Below, piece after piece: positions 27,787 through 36,990 of a stretch of 64,000 nt of DNA; position 1 is the stretch's first letter; each line of letters begins with the position of its first letter. A model generated the notes under the pieces. That model saw nothing but the letters and a program-made list of their open reading frames with translations, was not told the DNA's origin and made no database searches. The position numbers and the translations under genes are program-made. Location: positions 186,001-250,000 of the forward strand of contig JAFXTN010000037.1 of the NCBI GenBank assembly GCA_017535785.1, written 5' to 3'. This DNA comes from Butyrivibrio sp. GTDB lineage: Bacteria; Bacillota; Clostridia; Lachnospirales; Lachnospiraceae.

Positions 27787-30516
27787 TTGCAAGAGACGAT
27801 TATTGAAGCGGAATCTATAAATGCAGCAGCCAAGGGCTCTTCTTCAGTTGCAAGTGGAGCTCTTGGTGATTTTGCGCTCAAAAATGCCGAAGCGATGCAA
27901 AAGTGGCAGGACGATTTTTGCGCTATGGCAGGAGTGTACGCTTTTTGTCTCAACTCTACAGGTGAACCTTTCACAACTTTTTCAGGCAATCCAAGTGAAA
28001 TAGAGATAATCAGAAAATATGTCACCGAGACAAGGGTAAGGGAAATTTTCCGAAGAGTGTCGGAGAGTGACTTAGAAGACCAGGCAGTGGAACTTACAGA
28101 GGTTCCGAATCTAAAGCTTGCCGCCGTTGCCGTCAAGGACGGACAAAGAACGTCGGCAGTCTGGATAGTCTGCGGTATTTTCTCAGACTATGACTATGAT
28201 AAAGAATATTTTCATCTTCCGCCCATAGATTCTTTTGGGTATAAGACTTCCGAAATAAAATTTTATAAGACATTGGATCTTCTCAGAGAGACTCTCAATG
28301 TCCTGATAAATCTTGAGACTTCAAGGTCACAGGCCATTGCGATAAGTGAAGAGAGTAAGCAGCAGGAGCTTGAGATGACCAACTCCTTCAGGCGCGCTGA
28401 GACGATGACGGAGATAGTATCACTTCTTGACAGTGATTCCGGAATAGAAGAGATCATGTCGGATGTCCTAAAGAAGATCTGTGCATATCTTGAAGTCAGC
28501 AACGGCTTTACCTGCAAGGAACATCACAATACGCTCATGGATATCGTGGTCCAGTGGACGGCGCCCGGGGCAAAAAAGATGTTTACGGAGACTACCGATC
28601 AGGAATTGTGCTGGTTCATGGGAGCAGAGAAGACTGTTGTCGTATCAAGCGATACACAGATGAACGCCGGAGAGAGAGAACAGCTCGACGAACTGGGGAT
28701 CAAAGCCCTTGTTTCCATGCCGGTAATAGTCAACGATTCGGCTCTTTTCTACGTCTGCGTGACCGAGAACAATGAGAGCAGGGTTTGGTCTATTGATGAT
28801 GTTAAATTTGTAAACGACGCGATCAAGGTGCTTCAGAGTATTATCACAAAGAGACTACAGAAGAACTCCTTAGCAAGCTCTTTTGCCTCGCTGGAAGCGG
28901 TTCTTGATAACGTCGGAAGTTCCATCTATGTAAGGGATATAGGCACCGGAGTCATCCTGTTCGCAAACAGGAGCTTTAAAAAGAACTTTAGCAGGGAGCT
29001 TTCGGAGAATTCCATTGCCGAGCTCTTTGAATCAAATATTCCGCCCAGAAGCAGGAGCGGTAACTATGAGATCCACCACAGGGACAGAGAAAAGTGGTAT
29101 GACGTCTATTACACAAGGATCAAGTGGGTGGACGGTCGCCCCGTGTCTTTGTGCGCGATATATGACATAACGGAGAAGAAGCTCTATCAGAGAAGGATCG
29201 AGCAGCAGGCTTATACGGACTTCCTCACAGGCTTGTACAACAGAATGTGCTGCGAAAAAGACCTTGCGAGATATGTCGACGAGGCGCATCAGAAGGGCAC
29301 ACACGGTGCACTTATGTATCTGGATCTCGATGATTTCAAGCATATCAACGACAGCTTGGGCCATCAGTACGGAGATGTGCTCCTTCAGGATATTTCAAAG
29401 GCGATCAGCAGGATAGACGGAATCACCAATTCCTGCTATCGAATGGGCGGAGACGAGTTCGTCATCATAGTTCCGCCGCAGAGCTTCGATCTCTTGGAAA
29501 CTATCATCGAGCAGATAAAGAACACCTTTGCAACACCGTGGTATCTCAAAGACAGTGATTATTACTGCACAATGAGTATGGGTATAGTCAAATTCCCCGA
29601 TCACGGTGATAATGTATCGGAGCTTATAAGAAAATCCGACGTTGCCATGTACGAAGCCAAGAAATCCGGTAAAAACAGGATAGCAGAGTACTCAGACAAC
29701 ATTGATTCTTCGTCGGTACACAGACTCGACCTCGAGAAGAGCATGTACGATGCCATCAAAAAGAGCTGCAGCGAGTTTGAAATATACTTCCAGCCCGTTA
29801 TCAGCGAGCCTATAGATTTCAACAGCGGCGTCAAACAGTATAAGCATCTCGGCGCGGAGGCGCTTGTCCGCTGGAACAGCTCGAAACTTGGCTTCCTTAG
29901 CCCTGATGAATTCGTACCGCTTGCGGAATATCTTGGACTTATCACGCCGATTGGCAATCATGTCCTTAAGAAGGCGTGCGAATGCCTTAGGATGTGGAAC
30001 GAAGCCGGCACCGGAGAATATTCGGTCAGCGTTAACCTGTCAGTCGTTCAGATCATGCAGAATGACATTGTTGAGGTTATAAGAAAGAACATAGAGGATA
30101 ACAATATCAATCCTCATAATCTCGTTCTGGAGCTCACAGAGAGACTTGCTATAAACGATCTTGCAAGGACCAAGCAGACTCTTTTGGACATCAAGGCACT
30201 GGGCGTAAGGCTTGCACTTGATGATTTCGGAACGGGATATTCGGCGCTCAGCAGTATCAGAGCTCTTCCTTTTGACATAATCAAGGTCGATCAGAACTTT
30301 GTAAAAGATCTTGCTGAGGACGATTATTCTCAGGCATTTATCCGTATGATGGCGCAGCTTGGAGGCGCTATAGGCGCAGATATCTGTGTTGAGGGTATTG
30401 AGACACAGGCACAGCTCGATGCGCTCAAAGGAATGGGCGTAAAGTACGTTCAAGGCTTTTATTATGACAAACCTATGAGGCGAGCCGCTTTTGAGGAAAA
30501 GTACGTATATAATTAG
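27787..30516 (+). CDS. GAF/PAS-GGDEF-EAL cyclic di-GMP protein
   Basis: Cytosolic signalling protein of 909 residues. The N-terminal region (about 30-145) is a possible small-ligand sensor with weak PocR-like features. A GAF-like domain (about 205-355), a PAS-like domain (about 365-465), GGDEF (about 475-635) and EAL (about 655-900) follow. GGDEF (554-558) is intact but has no RxxD inhibitory site where expected. The EAL domain keeps EAL (691-693), VNLS, ELTER, DDFGTGYS (812-819), IKVDQ, VEGIE and QGF, so phosphodiesterase activity looks possible; which activity dominates cannot be told. I start at TTG 27787, 4 bases after GAGAGGGGG; a TTG at 27766 is less supported. Confidence 0.92.
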   Translation: MQETIIEAESINAAAKGSSSVASGALGDFALKNAEAMQKWQDDFCAMAGVYAFCLNSTGEPFTTFSGNPSEIEIIRKYVTETRVREIFRRVSESDLEDQAVELTEVPNLKLAAVAVKDGQRTSAVWIVCGIFSDYDYDKEYFHLPPIDSFGYKTSEIKFYKTLDLLRETLNVLINLETSRSQAIAISEESKQQELEMTNSFRRAETMTEIVSLLDSDSGIEEIMSDVLKKICAYLEVSNGFTCKEHHNTLMDIVVQWTAPGAKKMFTETTDQELCWFMGAEKTVVVSSDTQMNAGEREQLDELGIKALVSMPVIVNDSALFYVCVTENNESRVWSIDDVKFVNDAIKVLQSIITKRLQKNSLASSFASLEAVLDNVGSSIYVRDIGTGVILFANRSFKKNFSRELSENSIAELFESNIPPRSRSGNYEIHHRDREKWYDVYYTRIKWVDGRPVSLCAIYDITEKKLYQRRIEQQAYTDFLTGLYNRMCCEKDLARYVDEAHQKGTHGALMYLDLDDFKHINDSLGHQYGDVLLQDISKAISRIDGITNSCYRMGGDEFVIIVPPQSFDLLETIIEQIKNTFATPWYLKDSDYYCTMSMGIVKFPDHGDNVSELIRKSDVAMYEAKKSGKNRIAEYSDNIDSSSVHRLDLEKSMYDAIKKSCSEFEIYFQPVISEPIDFNSGVKQYKHLGAEALVRWNSSKLGFLSPDEFVPLAEYLGLITPIGNHVLKKACECLRMWNEAGTGEYSVSVNLSVVQIMQNDIVEVIRKNIEDNNINPHNLVLELTERLAINDLARTKQTLLDIKALGVRLALDDFGTGYSALSSIRALPFDIIKVDQNFVKDLAEDDYSQAFIRMMAQLGGAIGADICVEGIETQAQLDALKGMGVKYVQGFYYDKPMRRAAFEEKYVYN

Positions 30517-30531
30517 AATTACGGCGAGGTT

Positions 30532-30558
30532 TTGTCGAATATAGAATTATGGTATACT
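30532..30558 (+). promoter_or_regulatory. Possible glnS promoter
   Basis: TTGTCG (30532-30537) and TATACT (30553-30558) with a short 15-base spacer. Confidence 0.35.
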
Positions 30559-30600
30559 ATAGTGTACTGATAAAATTAGAAAGTTGGTTATATTAAGGAA

Positions 30601-32313
30601 ATGGCAGAAGAGACAGTAAAGAATTTAAATGAAGAAGCAGAGGGAGAGGGAAACGCAGCTCCTTCAAGGCACTTTATAGAGCAGGCTATTGATAAGGACC
30701 TTCAGGACGGAGTATACGACCACGTATGCACCAGATTTCCGCCTGAGCCCAATGGCTTTTTGCATATCGGACATGCCAAGAGTATTCTTCTTAATTACGG
30801 AATGGCCAAGGAGTATAACGGCCAGTTTAATATGAGATTTGACGACACCAATCCCACCAAGGAGAGATCCGAGTTTATGGATTCCATAATCGAGGACGTT
30901 AAGTGGCTTGGTGCTGATTACGGCGATCATCTTTATCACGCATCCGATTATTTCGATCAGATGTATGAGTGCGCCGTTAAGCTTATCAAAAAAGGCAAGG
31001 CTTATGTTTCAGAGCTCACCGCAGATGAGATGCGTGAGTACAGAGGAACACTTACTGAGCCCGGCAAGAACGATCCCAACAGAGACAGAAGTGTAGAAGA
31101 GAATTTAAGACTCTTTGAGGATATGAAGAACGGCAAAGTCGAGGACGGAGCAATGACTCTTCGTGCCAAGATCGACATGGCATCTCCCAATATCAACATG
31201 AGAGATCCCATCATTTACAGAGTTGCACACATGACTCACGCAAGAACAGGCGACAAGTGGTGCATCTATCCTATGTATGACTTTGCTCATCCCATTGAGG
31301 ATGCGATTGAGGGTATCACACATTCATTATGTACTCTCGAATTTGAAGATCACAGACCTTTGTATGACTGGGTAAAAGAGGAGTGCGAGTATTCTAATCC
31401 TCCCAGACAGATCGAGTTTGCAAAGCTCTATCTGAACAACGTCGTTACGGGCAAAAGATATATCAAGAGACTTGTAGATGACGGAATAGTTGACGGATGG
31501 GACGATCCCAGACTTGTTACCATCGCAGCGCTCAGAAGAAGAGGCTTTACACCCGAATCTATCAAGATGTTTGTTGATATGTGCGGTATCAGTAAGGCTC
31601 ATTCAACAGCCGAGTATGCGATGCTTGAGTACTGCATAAGAGAAGATCTTAAGCTCAAGGCAAAGAGAATGCTTGCAGTTCTCAACCCCGTTAAGCTTAT
31701 AATCGATAACTATCCGGAGGGACAGATCGAATATCTCGAGATCGAGAACAACAAAGAAGTTCCCGAGATGGGCACAAGACAGATTCCTTTTGGAAGAGAG
31801 CTTTACATCGAGAGAGAAGACTTTATGGAAGAACCTCCCAAGAAGTACTTCCGTCTTTTCCCCGGAAATGAAGTAAGACTTATGAACGCATACTTCGTAA
31901 CCTGCACAGGCTGCGATAAGGATGAGAACGGTAATGTTATCGCGATCCACTGCACTTACGATCCCGAGACTAAGTCCGGAAGCGGATTCAACGCTCGTAA
32001 GGTAAAGGGAACTATACATTGGGTTTCCGCCGAAAAGGCAGTAAATGCAGAAGTGCGTTTGTATGAGAACATAATTGATGAAGAAAAGGGTGTATATAAC
32101 GAGGACGGTTCGCTTAACTTAAACCCCAATTCTCTTACAGTTGTAAAAGATGCCAAGCTTGAGCCCGAGCTTGCGGATGCACAGCCTTACGACAAGTTCC
32201 AGTTCGTAAGAAACGGTTTCTTTAGCGTGGACAGCAAGGATTCCAAACCGGGCGCACCTGTGTTTAACAGAATTGTTTCACTTAAGAGCTCTTTTGTTTT
32301 ACCGAAAAATTGA
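30601..32313 (+). CDS. glnS: Glutaminyl-tRNA synthetase
   Basis: Class I aminoacyl-tRNA synthetase of 570 residues that charges tRNA-Gln directly. HIGH is at 55-58 ([12 protein letters not shown]), followed by [12 protein letters not shown], the zinc-free catalytic core, DGWDDPRL (298-305) and the anticodon-binding barrels. The second ATP signature, usually MSKR, reads VTGKR (282-286), a variant of the KMSKS loop. GlnRS is uncommon in Firmicutes, most of which use GluRS plus GatCAB, so the gene probably entered this lineage by transfer. AAGGAA sits very close to the ATG, but no better start is available. The DUF2225 gene follows after 20 bases. Confidence 0.95.
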   Translation: MAEETVKNLNEEAEGEGNAAPSRHFIEQAIDKDLQDGVYDHVCTRFPPEPNGFLHIGHAKSILLNYGMAKEYNGQFNMRFDDTNPTKERSEFMDSIIEDVKWLGADYGDHLYHASDYFDQMYECAVKLIKKGKAYVSELTADEMREYRGTLTEPGKNDPNRDRSVEENLRLFEDMKNGKVEDGAMTLRAKIDMASPNINMRDPIIYRVAHMTHARTGDKWCIYPMYDFAHPIEDAIEGITHSLCTLEFEDHRPLYDWVKEECEYSNPPRQIEFAKLYLNNVVTGKRYIKRLVDDGIVDGWDDPRLVTIAALRRRGFTPESIKMFVDMCGISKAHSTAEYAMLEYCIREDLKLKAKRMLAVLNPVKLIIDNYPEGQIEYLEIENNKEVPEMGTRQIPFGRELYIEREDFMEEPPKKYFRLFPGNEVRLMNAYFVTCTGCDKDENGNVIAIHCTYDPETKSGSGFNARKVKGTIHWVSAEKAVNAEVRLYENIIDEEKGVYNEDGSLNLNPNSLTVVKDAKLEPELADAQPYDKFQFVRNGFFSVDSKDSKPGAPVFNRIVSLKSSFVLPKN

Positions 32314-32333
32314 TTGATGAAAGAGGTATAAGT

Positions 32334-33191
32334 ATGGCTGATATTTTTTCAGGACTTGAGAAAATGGGACTTGGAGATATTAGTGGTGGCAATCTTTTTG
32401 AAGATCCCAGCAAGAAGACAGTCAATGTAAAGGCTAATGAGCCTCAGAAAAAGCTTGTTCTTGTGAATGAGGAAGACTATCTTTTTGATAAGAGTTACAA
32501 GTGCCCTATATGTGATTCGGACTTCCAGGTTAAGACGGTTCGTACCGGTAAGGTAAGAATGAAGGCTGTTGATGTGGATCTTCGCCCGGATTATTCAGAA
32601 GTCGATCAGAACAAGTACGACATAATCGCTTGTCCTGAGTGCGGATATGCAGCTCTCGGAAGATACTTTACGACACTTACCAAGTATCAGATCGAAGACA
32701 TCAGAACCAAGATCTGCATGAACTACAAGAAGATCGTTTATAAAGAGCCTATTTACAGCTATGATCATGCCAAGAAGCTTTATCAGCTTGCACTTGCCAA
32801 TGCAGTTGTAAAGAAAGCCAAGAATAGTGAAAAGGCATATATCTGCCTTAAGACCGCATGGGTAGTAAGAGGAGAGACACAGCGTCTTGATCCTTCCTCT
32901 GCTGATTATGAGAAAAAGAAAAAAGAGAATGATGCCCAGGAGTCAGAACTCCTCAAGAATGCACTCAATGGTTTTGTAATGGCCAGACAGTCCGAGGATT
33001 TCCCTATCGCAGGCATGGATTCTACAACACTTGATTATCTCATCGCGGCACTTGCTTATGAGACCGATCAGTTTGATATCGCAAGCAAGATGATCTCGGA
33101 GCTTCTTACTTCCAGAACCGCAAACAGCCGTATCAAGGATAAGGCTCGTATGTTAAAAGAGCTTATGGCTGAGAAAAAAGGTCAGCAGTAA
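32334..33191 (+). CDS. DUF2225 family protein with zinc-ribbon cysteines
   Basis: Protein of 285 residues. Two CxxC knuckles, KCPICDSDF near residue 57 and ACPECGYAA near residue 104, probably bind zinc. A helical C-terminal region with TPR-like character (YQLALANAVVKKAKNSEKAY, then LIAALAYETDQFDIASKMIS) follows. This is the uncharacterised DUF2225 family. The ATG at 32334 has AAAGAGGT upstream; a longer reading from 32310 would overlap glnS. Probably in one operon with glnS. Confidence 0.87.
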   Translation: MADIFSGLEKMGLGDISGGNLFEDPSKKTVNVKANEPQKKLVLVNEEDYLFDKSYKCPICDSDFQVKTVRTGKVRMKAVDVDLRPDYSEVDQNKYDIIACPECGYAALGRYFTTLTKYQIEDIRTKICMNYKKIVYKEPIYSYDHAKKLYQLALANAVVKKAKNSEKAYICLKTAWVVRGETQRLDPSSADYEKKKKENDAQESELLKNALNGFVMARQSEDFPIAGMDSTTLDYLIAALAYETDQFDIASKMISELLTSRTANSRIKDKARMLKELMAEKKGQQ

Positions 33192-33216
33192 TAAAGAGAA
33201 TAAATACTAAAAACAA

Positions 33217-33247
33217 AAACGCCCTAAGCAATAAGCTTAGGGCGAAT
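33217..33247. terminator. Terminator between the DUF2225 gene and the acidic protein gene
   Basis: CGCCCTAAGC pairs with GCTTAGGGCG around a 5-base loop. The T-rich tail on the minus strand ends the acidic protein gene; the plus strand tail is weaker. Confidence 0.8.
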
Positions 33248-33260
33248 TCTTTATTCATTA

Positions 33261-33572
33261 TTACTGTTCATCTTCGTCATCGAAGAATTCCTCAGATGAA
33301 GTCTTATCGTCACTTGAAGGTACGTCGTTATCTAAAGGCTCATCTGCCTCTTTAGAACTGATATCAACATATTTTCTGGAGCCGAATCTTGTCTCTGATG
33401 AGTCTGTAAACTCATCATCATCAAAATCATCAAACTCCTCATAATCGTCATCATCAAAGCTGTCAGCTATTTCAGCTTCTCTTTTGGTGAGATAGTAGTA
33501 GACTCCTGCTGCGGCTGCACCGACTGTGGCGCAGAATAATATGAATTTACCAAATCCACTTCCTCTGGACAT
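33261..33572 (-). CDS. Small highly acidic membrane-anchored protein
   Basis: Protein of 103 residues: one membrane helix near the N-terminus (FILFCATVGAAAAGVYYYL, about 10-28), a short basic stop (TKRE), then about 70 residues dominated by Asp and Glu (FDDDDYEEFDDFDDDEF). It resembles small anchored proteins of Lachnospiraceae with no assigned role. GGAGGGAG before the ATG and a terminator after the gene support expression. Confidence 0.8.
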   Translation of the reverse strand: MSRGSGFGKFILFCATVGAAAAGVYYYLTKREAEIADSFDDDDYEEFDDFDDDEFTDSSETRFGSRKYVDISSKEADEPLDNDVPSSDDKTSSEEFFDDEDEQ

Positions 33573-33744
33573 ATTAACTCCCTCCTATCGAAACACTAGA
33601 TTAATTCTAATACAAAACCTGCATAATTAAAAGTGCGTTGTATTAAAATTTGATAAAGTAACGTAAAAACGTTTGAACGGTACTTGCGGAAATGATATAT
33701 TAAAAACAGACCAACACAGTCAATTACTAGCCGGGGAAAGTATA

Positions 33745-34347
33745 ATGAATGAGAGATTTTTTGAACTAAAAAAGGAAAAACAGGACAGGATGATAAACGC
33801 AGCACTGGAGGTTTTTTCCAAGCATGGTTATTATCATACCAGTACGGACGAGATAGTGAAGACGGCGCAGATCAGTAAGGGCCTGCTGTTCCATTACTTT
33901 GGAAGTAAGCTTGGATTATATGCGTTTTTATATGACTACGCTACAAGGTTCGTTACTCTTGAGCTTACGCGGAGTGTAACAGACAACGATAACGATTTTT
34001 TTGACCTTTATAAAAATATCCTTTCCGCTAAGGCGAACTCGTTGGCGCAGTATCCGTATATTTATGATTATCTCAAAAACGCCGATGAGGAAACTCACAT
34101 AGAAGCAGTGGGTGAGATACATGAGAGAAGAGATAAATACAGAAGGATCATGGAGGCCTTAAGAGCTAGGGCCGATGTCACTGTACTTAAACCCGGAACT
34201 GATTACAACAAGGTTTGGGATATACTCGATTTTACCGTGGACGGAATACTTGAAAGGAATATCAAGAGAGATACTTTCAGAGCAGATCTTTTTATGGAAG
34301 AAGCTTTGGAATATATAGAGATGATACAACAAGCAGTGATTACATAA
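33745..34347 (+). CDS. TetR family regulator
   Basis: Regulator of 200 residues. The N-terminal DNA-binding domain reads RMINAALEVFSKHGYYHTST, DEIVKTAQISKGLLFHYFGS and KLGLYAFLYDY (about 11-60), a classic TetR helix-turn-helix. The helical C-terminal domain binds an unknown effector. GGGGAAAG precedes the ATG at 33745; earlier in-frame starts lack a ribosome site. The PfkB-like gene follows after 15 bases with its own strong AAGGAGG, so the two are probably co-transcribed. Confidence 0.9.
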   Translation: MNERFFELKKEKQDRMINAALEVFSKHGYYHTSTDEIVKTAQISKGLLFHYFGSKLGLYAFLYDYATRFVTLELTRSVTDNDNDFFDLYKNILSAKANSLAQYPYIYDYLKNADEETHIEAVGEIHERRDKYRRIMEALRARADVTVLKPGTDYNKVWDILDFTVDGILERNIKRDTFRADLFMEEALEYIEMIQQAVIT

Positions 34348-34362
34348 CAAGGAGGCTAAAAA

Positions 34363-35277
34363 ATGAGTAAATTTTTAGTGGCTGGTGTAACACAGATTGA
34401 AACTATTGTCCGAGTTGATAAGATTCCCGTTAGGTATGCGCCGATAACAAGCGTGAACGATTCCATTTTCACAGAGGTGGGCGGAGATGCGTATAACGAA
34501 TCTCTTGCTCTTGAGTGGCTGGGAGATGAAGTTACGTTTATGTCGGTTGTGGGAAGAAATCAGGACCTTGGTATCATTAATCCTCCCGATAGAAAGATAA
34601 CCCTTTCCACAGAATATATCATACCTCAGATGAACGAGACTCCTACTGAGGTTGTTTTGTATGATAAGGACAGAAAGCAGCAGATCTTTGAGGATATCAA
34701 AGACCTTAGAGATGTTGTGTACGATATGTCCATGGTCACGCCCATCATAAGCATGTGCGATATGGTGGTGCTTGCCAATGCCAATTTCTGCAGACCATTT
34801 TCTCAAATGGCGCTTGAGCACGAAAAACCCGTTGCCGTCAACATAAGAAGCTATGATCCGGAAAAAGAAGTCTATAACGAAGATTTCCTTAAGCCGGCAA
34901 AAGTACTCTATTTTAGCGATGACACTCTTACAGAAGATCCCTATGCATTTATAGACAGAATGGCTGAGACTTACGGAACCGAGATCATAATCCTCGGTCA
35001 GGGAAGCGAAGGCTTGATACTCTTTGACAGGAGCAAGAACCTTAGGGTTCACTATAAGACCGTTAAGACCAACGAAGTAGTCAACACGATCGGTGCCGGA
35101 AATGCGTTGTTTGCATGCTTCCTTCACTACTACATGGAGAACGGTGACAGTGTCAATGCTATCAAGAACGCACTTCTTTTTGCCTCCTACAAGATTGGAT
35201 ACATGGGAACGTCCAATGGTTTCATGACAACAGAACAGCTCTCGCAGTGGAGAAATCTGATATGGGGGATCAAGTAA
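34363..35277 (+). CDS. PfkB/ribokinase-family protein with atypical active site
   Basis: Ribokinase-like protein of 304 residues with the family start FLVAGVTQIETIVRVDKIP, a GGDAYNESLALEWLG segment (40-54) and a C-terminal ATP-binding region. Signature 2, normally DTxGAGD, reads NTIGAGN (241-247), so the catalytic Asp is replaced by Asn247. Phosphotransfer may be lost or much reduced, and the protein may act as a sugar or nucleoside sensor. AAGGAGG precedes the ATG. It is paired with the TetR gene upstream and followed by the malQ control region. Confidence 0.85.
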   Translation: MSKFLVAGVTQIETIVRVDKIPVRYAPITSVNDSIFTEVGGDAYNESLALEWLGDEVTFMSVVGRNQDLGIINPPDRKITLSTEYIIPQMNETPTEVVLYDKDRKQQIFEDIKDLRDVVYDMSMVTPIISMCDMVVLANANFCRPFSQMALEHEKPVAVNIRSYDPEKEVYNEDFLKPAKVLYFSDDTLTEDPYAFIDRMAETYGTEIIILGQGSEGLILFDRSKNLRVHYKTVKTNEVVNTIGAGNALFACFLHYYMENGDSVNAIKNALLFASYKIGYMGTSNGFMTTEQLSQWRNLIWGIK

Positions 35278-35309
35278 ATTAATCTATAAAATAACAAGTA
35301 TTTTTTAAC

Positions 35310-35338
35310 TTGAAATGGTATAAAAAAACAGATAAAAT
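35310..35338 (+). promoter_or_regulatory. Predicted malQ promoter
   Basis: TTGAAA (35310-35315), 17-base spacer, TAAAAT (35333-35338). The predicted start near 35345 falls within the operator/hairpin element at 35342-35389. Confidence 0.65.
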
Positions 35339-35341
35339 GGA

Positions 35342-35389
35342 GTTACGGAAACGTTACCGGAAACGGCATTCATTTCCGTAACTTTTTTT
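35342..35389 (+). promoter_or_regulatory. LacI-type operator inside a terminator-like hairpin before malQ
   Basis: GTTACGGAAA (35342-35351) and TTTCCGTAAC (35373-35382) are perfectly complementary and followed by seven T, forming an intrinsic terminator for anything read from the pfkB-like gene. The loop side holds GGAAACGTTACC (35347-35358), near-palindromic around AACGTT as in LacI-family operators, and a second CGGAAACGG. It therefore looks like combined terminator and operator. Confidence 0.65.
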
Positions 35390-35444
35390 GCGTTCTTGCA
35401 GAAAAGTATCAGGTTTTATGAGGGGTTCTATACAAGGAGGGTTT

Positions 35445-36977
35445 ATGGCTGAAGCAAAAAGAGATTCCAAGAGAAATTCAAAGAGAGCATGTGGCATTCT
35501 GCTTCCTGTTTTTTCACTTCCATCCAAATACGGAATAGGAACATTTTCAAAAGAAGCCTATAAATTTGTCGACTTCCTGGAAGAGGCTGGTCAGACCTAT
35601 TGGCAGATCCTGCCGCTTGGACCAACGAGCTACGGTGATTCTCCGTATCAGTCTTTTTCGACATTTGCGGGCAATCCTTATTTCATAGACATAGAGACAC
35701 TTATCAAAGACGGCCTTCTAACTACTGAGGACGCCGATAAGTGCAATTTCGGAGAGATTGAAGAAAAAGCCGATTATGAGAGACTTTACAGGGAGAGGTT
35801 CAAGCTCCTTATGAAGGCTTACGAGAATATAGATTCTTCCAAGAAGGCAAAAGATATCAAGAAGGCGTTTGCTGAATTCAAGAATGATCCAAAAAACGAC
35901 TGGCTTGTTGATTATGCTCTTTTTATGGTGCTAAAGGATGAGAACGGCGGAAGAGCATGGAATACCTGGGAGGATGATATCAGGTACAGAAAGCCTGTGG
36001 CCGTTAATAATGCACTGGTTAAATATGAAAAAGAAGTTGATTTCTACTGCTTTTTGCAGTTCCTTTTCAGCGACCAGTGGAAGAGACTTAAGAAATATGC
36101 CAACGACAAGGGCATACTTATCATAGGAGATATCCCGATCTACGTTGCTTTTGACAGCGCAGATACTTGGGCAAGCCCGGAGCTCTTTTTACTTGATAAG
36201 GAGAATCTGCCTATCGATGTTGCGGGCTGTCCTCCCGATGCGTTCAGCGCAACAGGTCAGCTCTGGGGCAATCCTTTGTACAGATGGGATTACCACAAAA
36301 AGACGGGCTATGAATGGTGGATGAAGAGGATCGCGCACTGCTATGAGCTTTATGATGTTGTCAGGATCGACCATTTCCGCGGTTTTGATGAGTACTATGC
36401 GATCCCGTACGGAGATCCGACGGCTGAATTCGGAGAGTGGAGAAAAGGCCCGGGATATGATCTTTTTGATACCATGAAGAAAAAGCTCGGTTCCAAGAGA
36501 GTCATTGCGGAGGATCTTGGTTACCTTACGGATTCCGTGAGAAAGCTTGTGAAGAAGACAGGATATCCCGGAATGAAGATCTTGCAGTTTGCATTTGATG
36601 CAAGGGAAGAGAGTGATTACCTTCCGCACAACTATGACAGCAACTGTGTTGTTTATACGGGTACGCATGACAACGATACGACCAAGGGCTGGTATGAAGC
36701 CATAAGCAGAGCAGATAGGGCTTTTACAAAGAAATATCTCGGTGTAAGATATGTTAAGGACATAGTTCCGGCAATGGTGCGGGCTGCGCATGCAAGCGTA
36801 TCCGATACGGTCATCATTCCGATGCAGGACTATCTGGAGCTTGATAAGACGGCGAGGATAAATACTCCGTCTACTCTCGGGGGGAACTGGGAGTGGCGAA
36901 TGAGGAGCGATGCGCTTACAGATGAGCTCTGCAAGAAAATCTATGAGTACGCCGAGATCTATGGAAGATTAAGATAA
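35445..36977 (+). CDS. malQ: 4-alpha-glucanotransferase (amylomaltase)
   Basis: GH77 enzyme of 510 residues that transfers maltodextrin segments between chains, releasing glucose. The N-terminus ACGILLPVFSLPSKYGIGTF and YWQILPLGPTSYGDSPYQS are typical. The catalytic triad regions are VRIDHFRGFDEYY (nucleophile Asp), IAEDLG (acid/base Glu) and YTGTHDNDT. The start at 35445 has AAGGAGG upstream; a reading from 35388 would add 19 unlikely residues. A LacI regulator follows after 13 bases, probably in one transcript. Confidence 0.96.
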   Translation: MAEAKRDSKRNSKRACGILLPVFSLPSKYGIGTFSKEAYKFVDFLEEAGQTYWQILPLGPTSYGDSPYQSFSTFAGNPYFIDIETLIKDGLLTTEDADKCNFGEIEEKADYERLYRERFKLLMKAYENIDSSKKAKDIKKAFAEFKNDPKNDWLVDYALFMVLKDENGGRAWNTWEDDIRYRKPVAVNNALVKYEKEVDFYCFLQFLFSDQWKRLKKYANDKGILIIGDIPIYVAFDSADTWASPELFLLDKENLPIDVAGCPPDAFSATGQLWGNPLYRWDYHKKTGYEWWMKRIAHCYELYDVVRIDHFRGFDEYYAIPYGDPTAEFGEWRKGPGYDLFDTMKKKLGSKRVIAEDLGYLTDSVRKLVKKTGYPGMKILQFAFDAREESDYLPHNYDSNCVVYTGTHDNDTTKGWYEAISRADRAFTKKYLGVRYVKDIVPAMVRAAHASVSDTVIIPMQDYLELDKTARINTPSTLGGNWEWRMRSDALTDELCKKIYEYAEIYGRLR

Positions 36978-36990
36978 TGGGCAGGGAGAT

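Noticed and set aside
34375..35127. 250-codon minus-strand frame opposite the PfkB-like gene
   Set aside because: Antisense shadow; the plus strand has the family motifs and a strong ribosome site.
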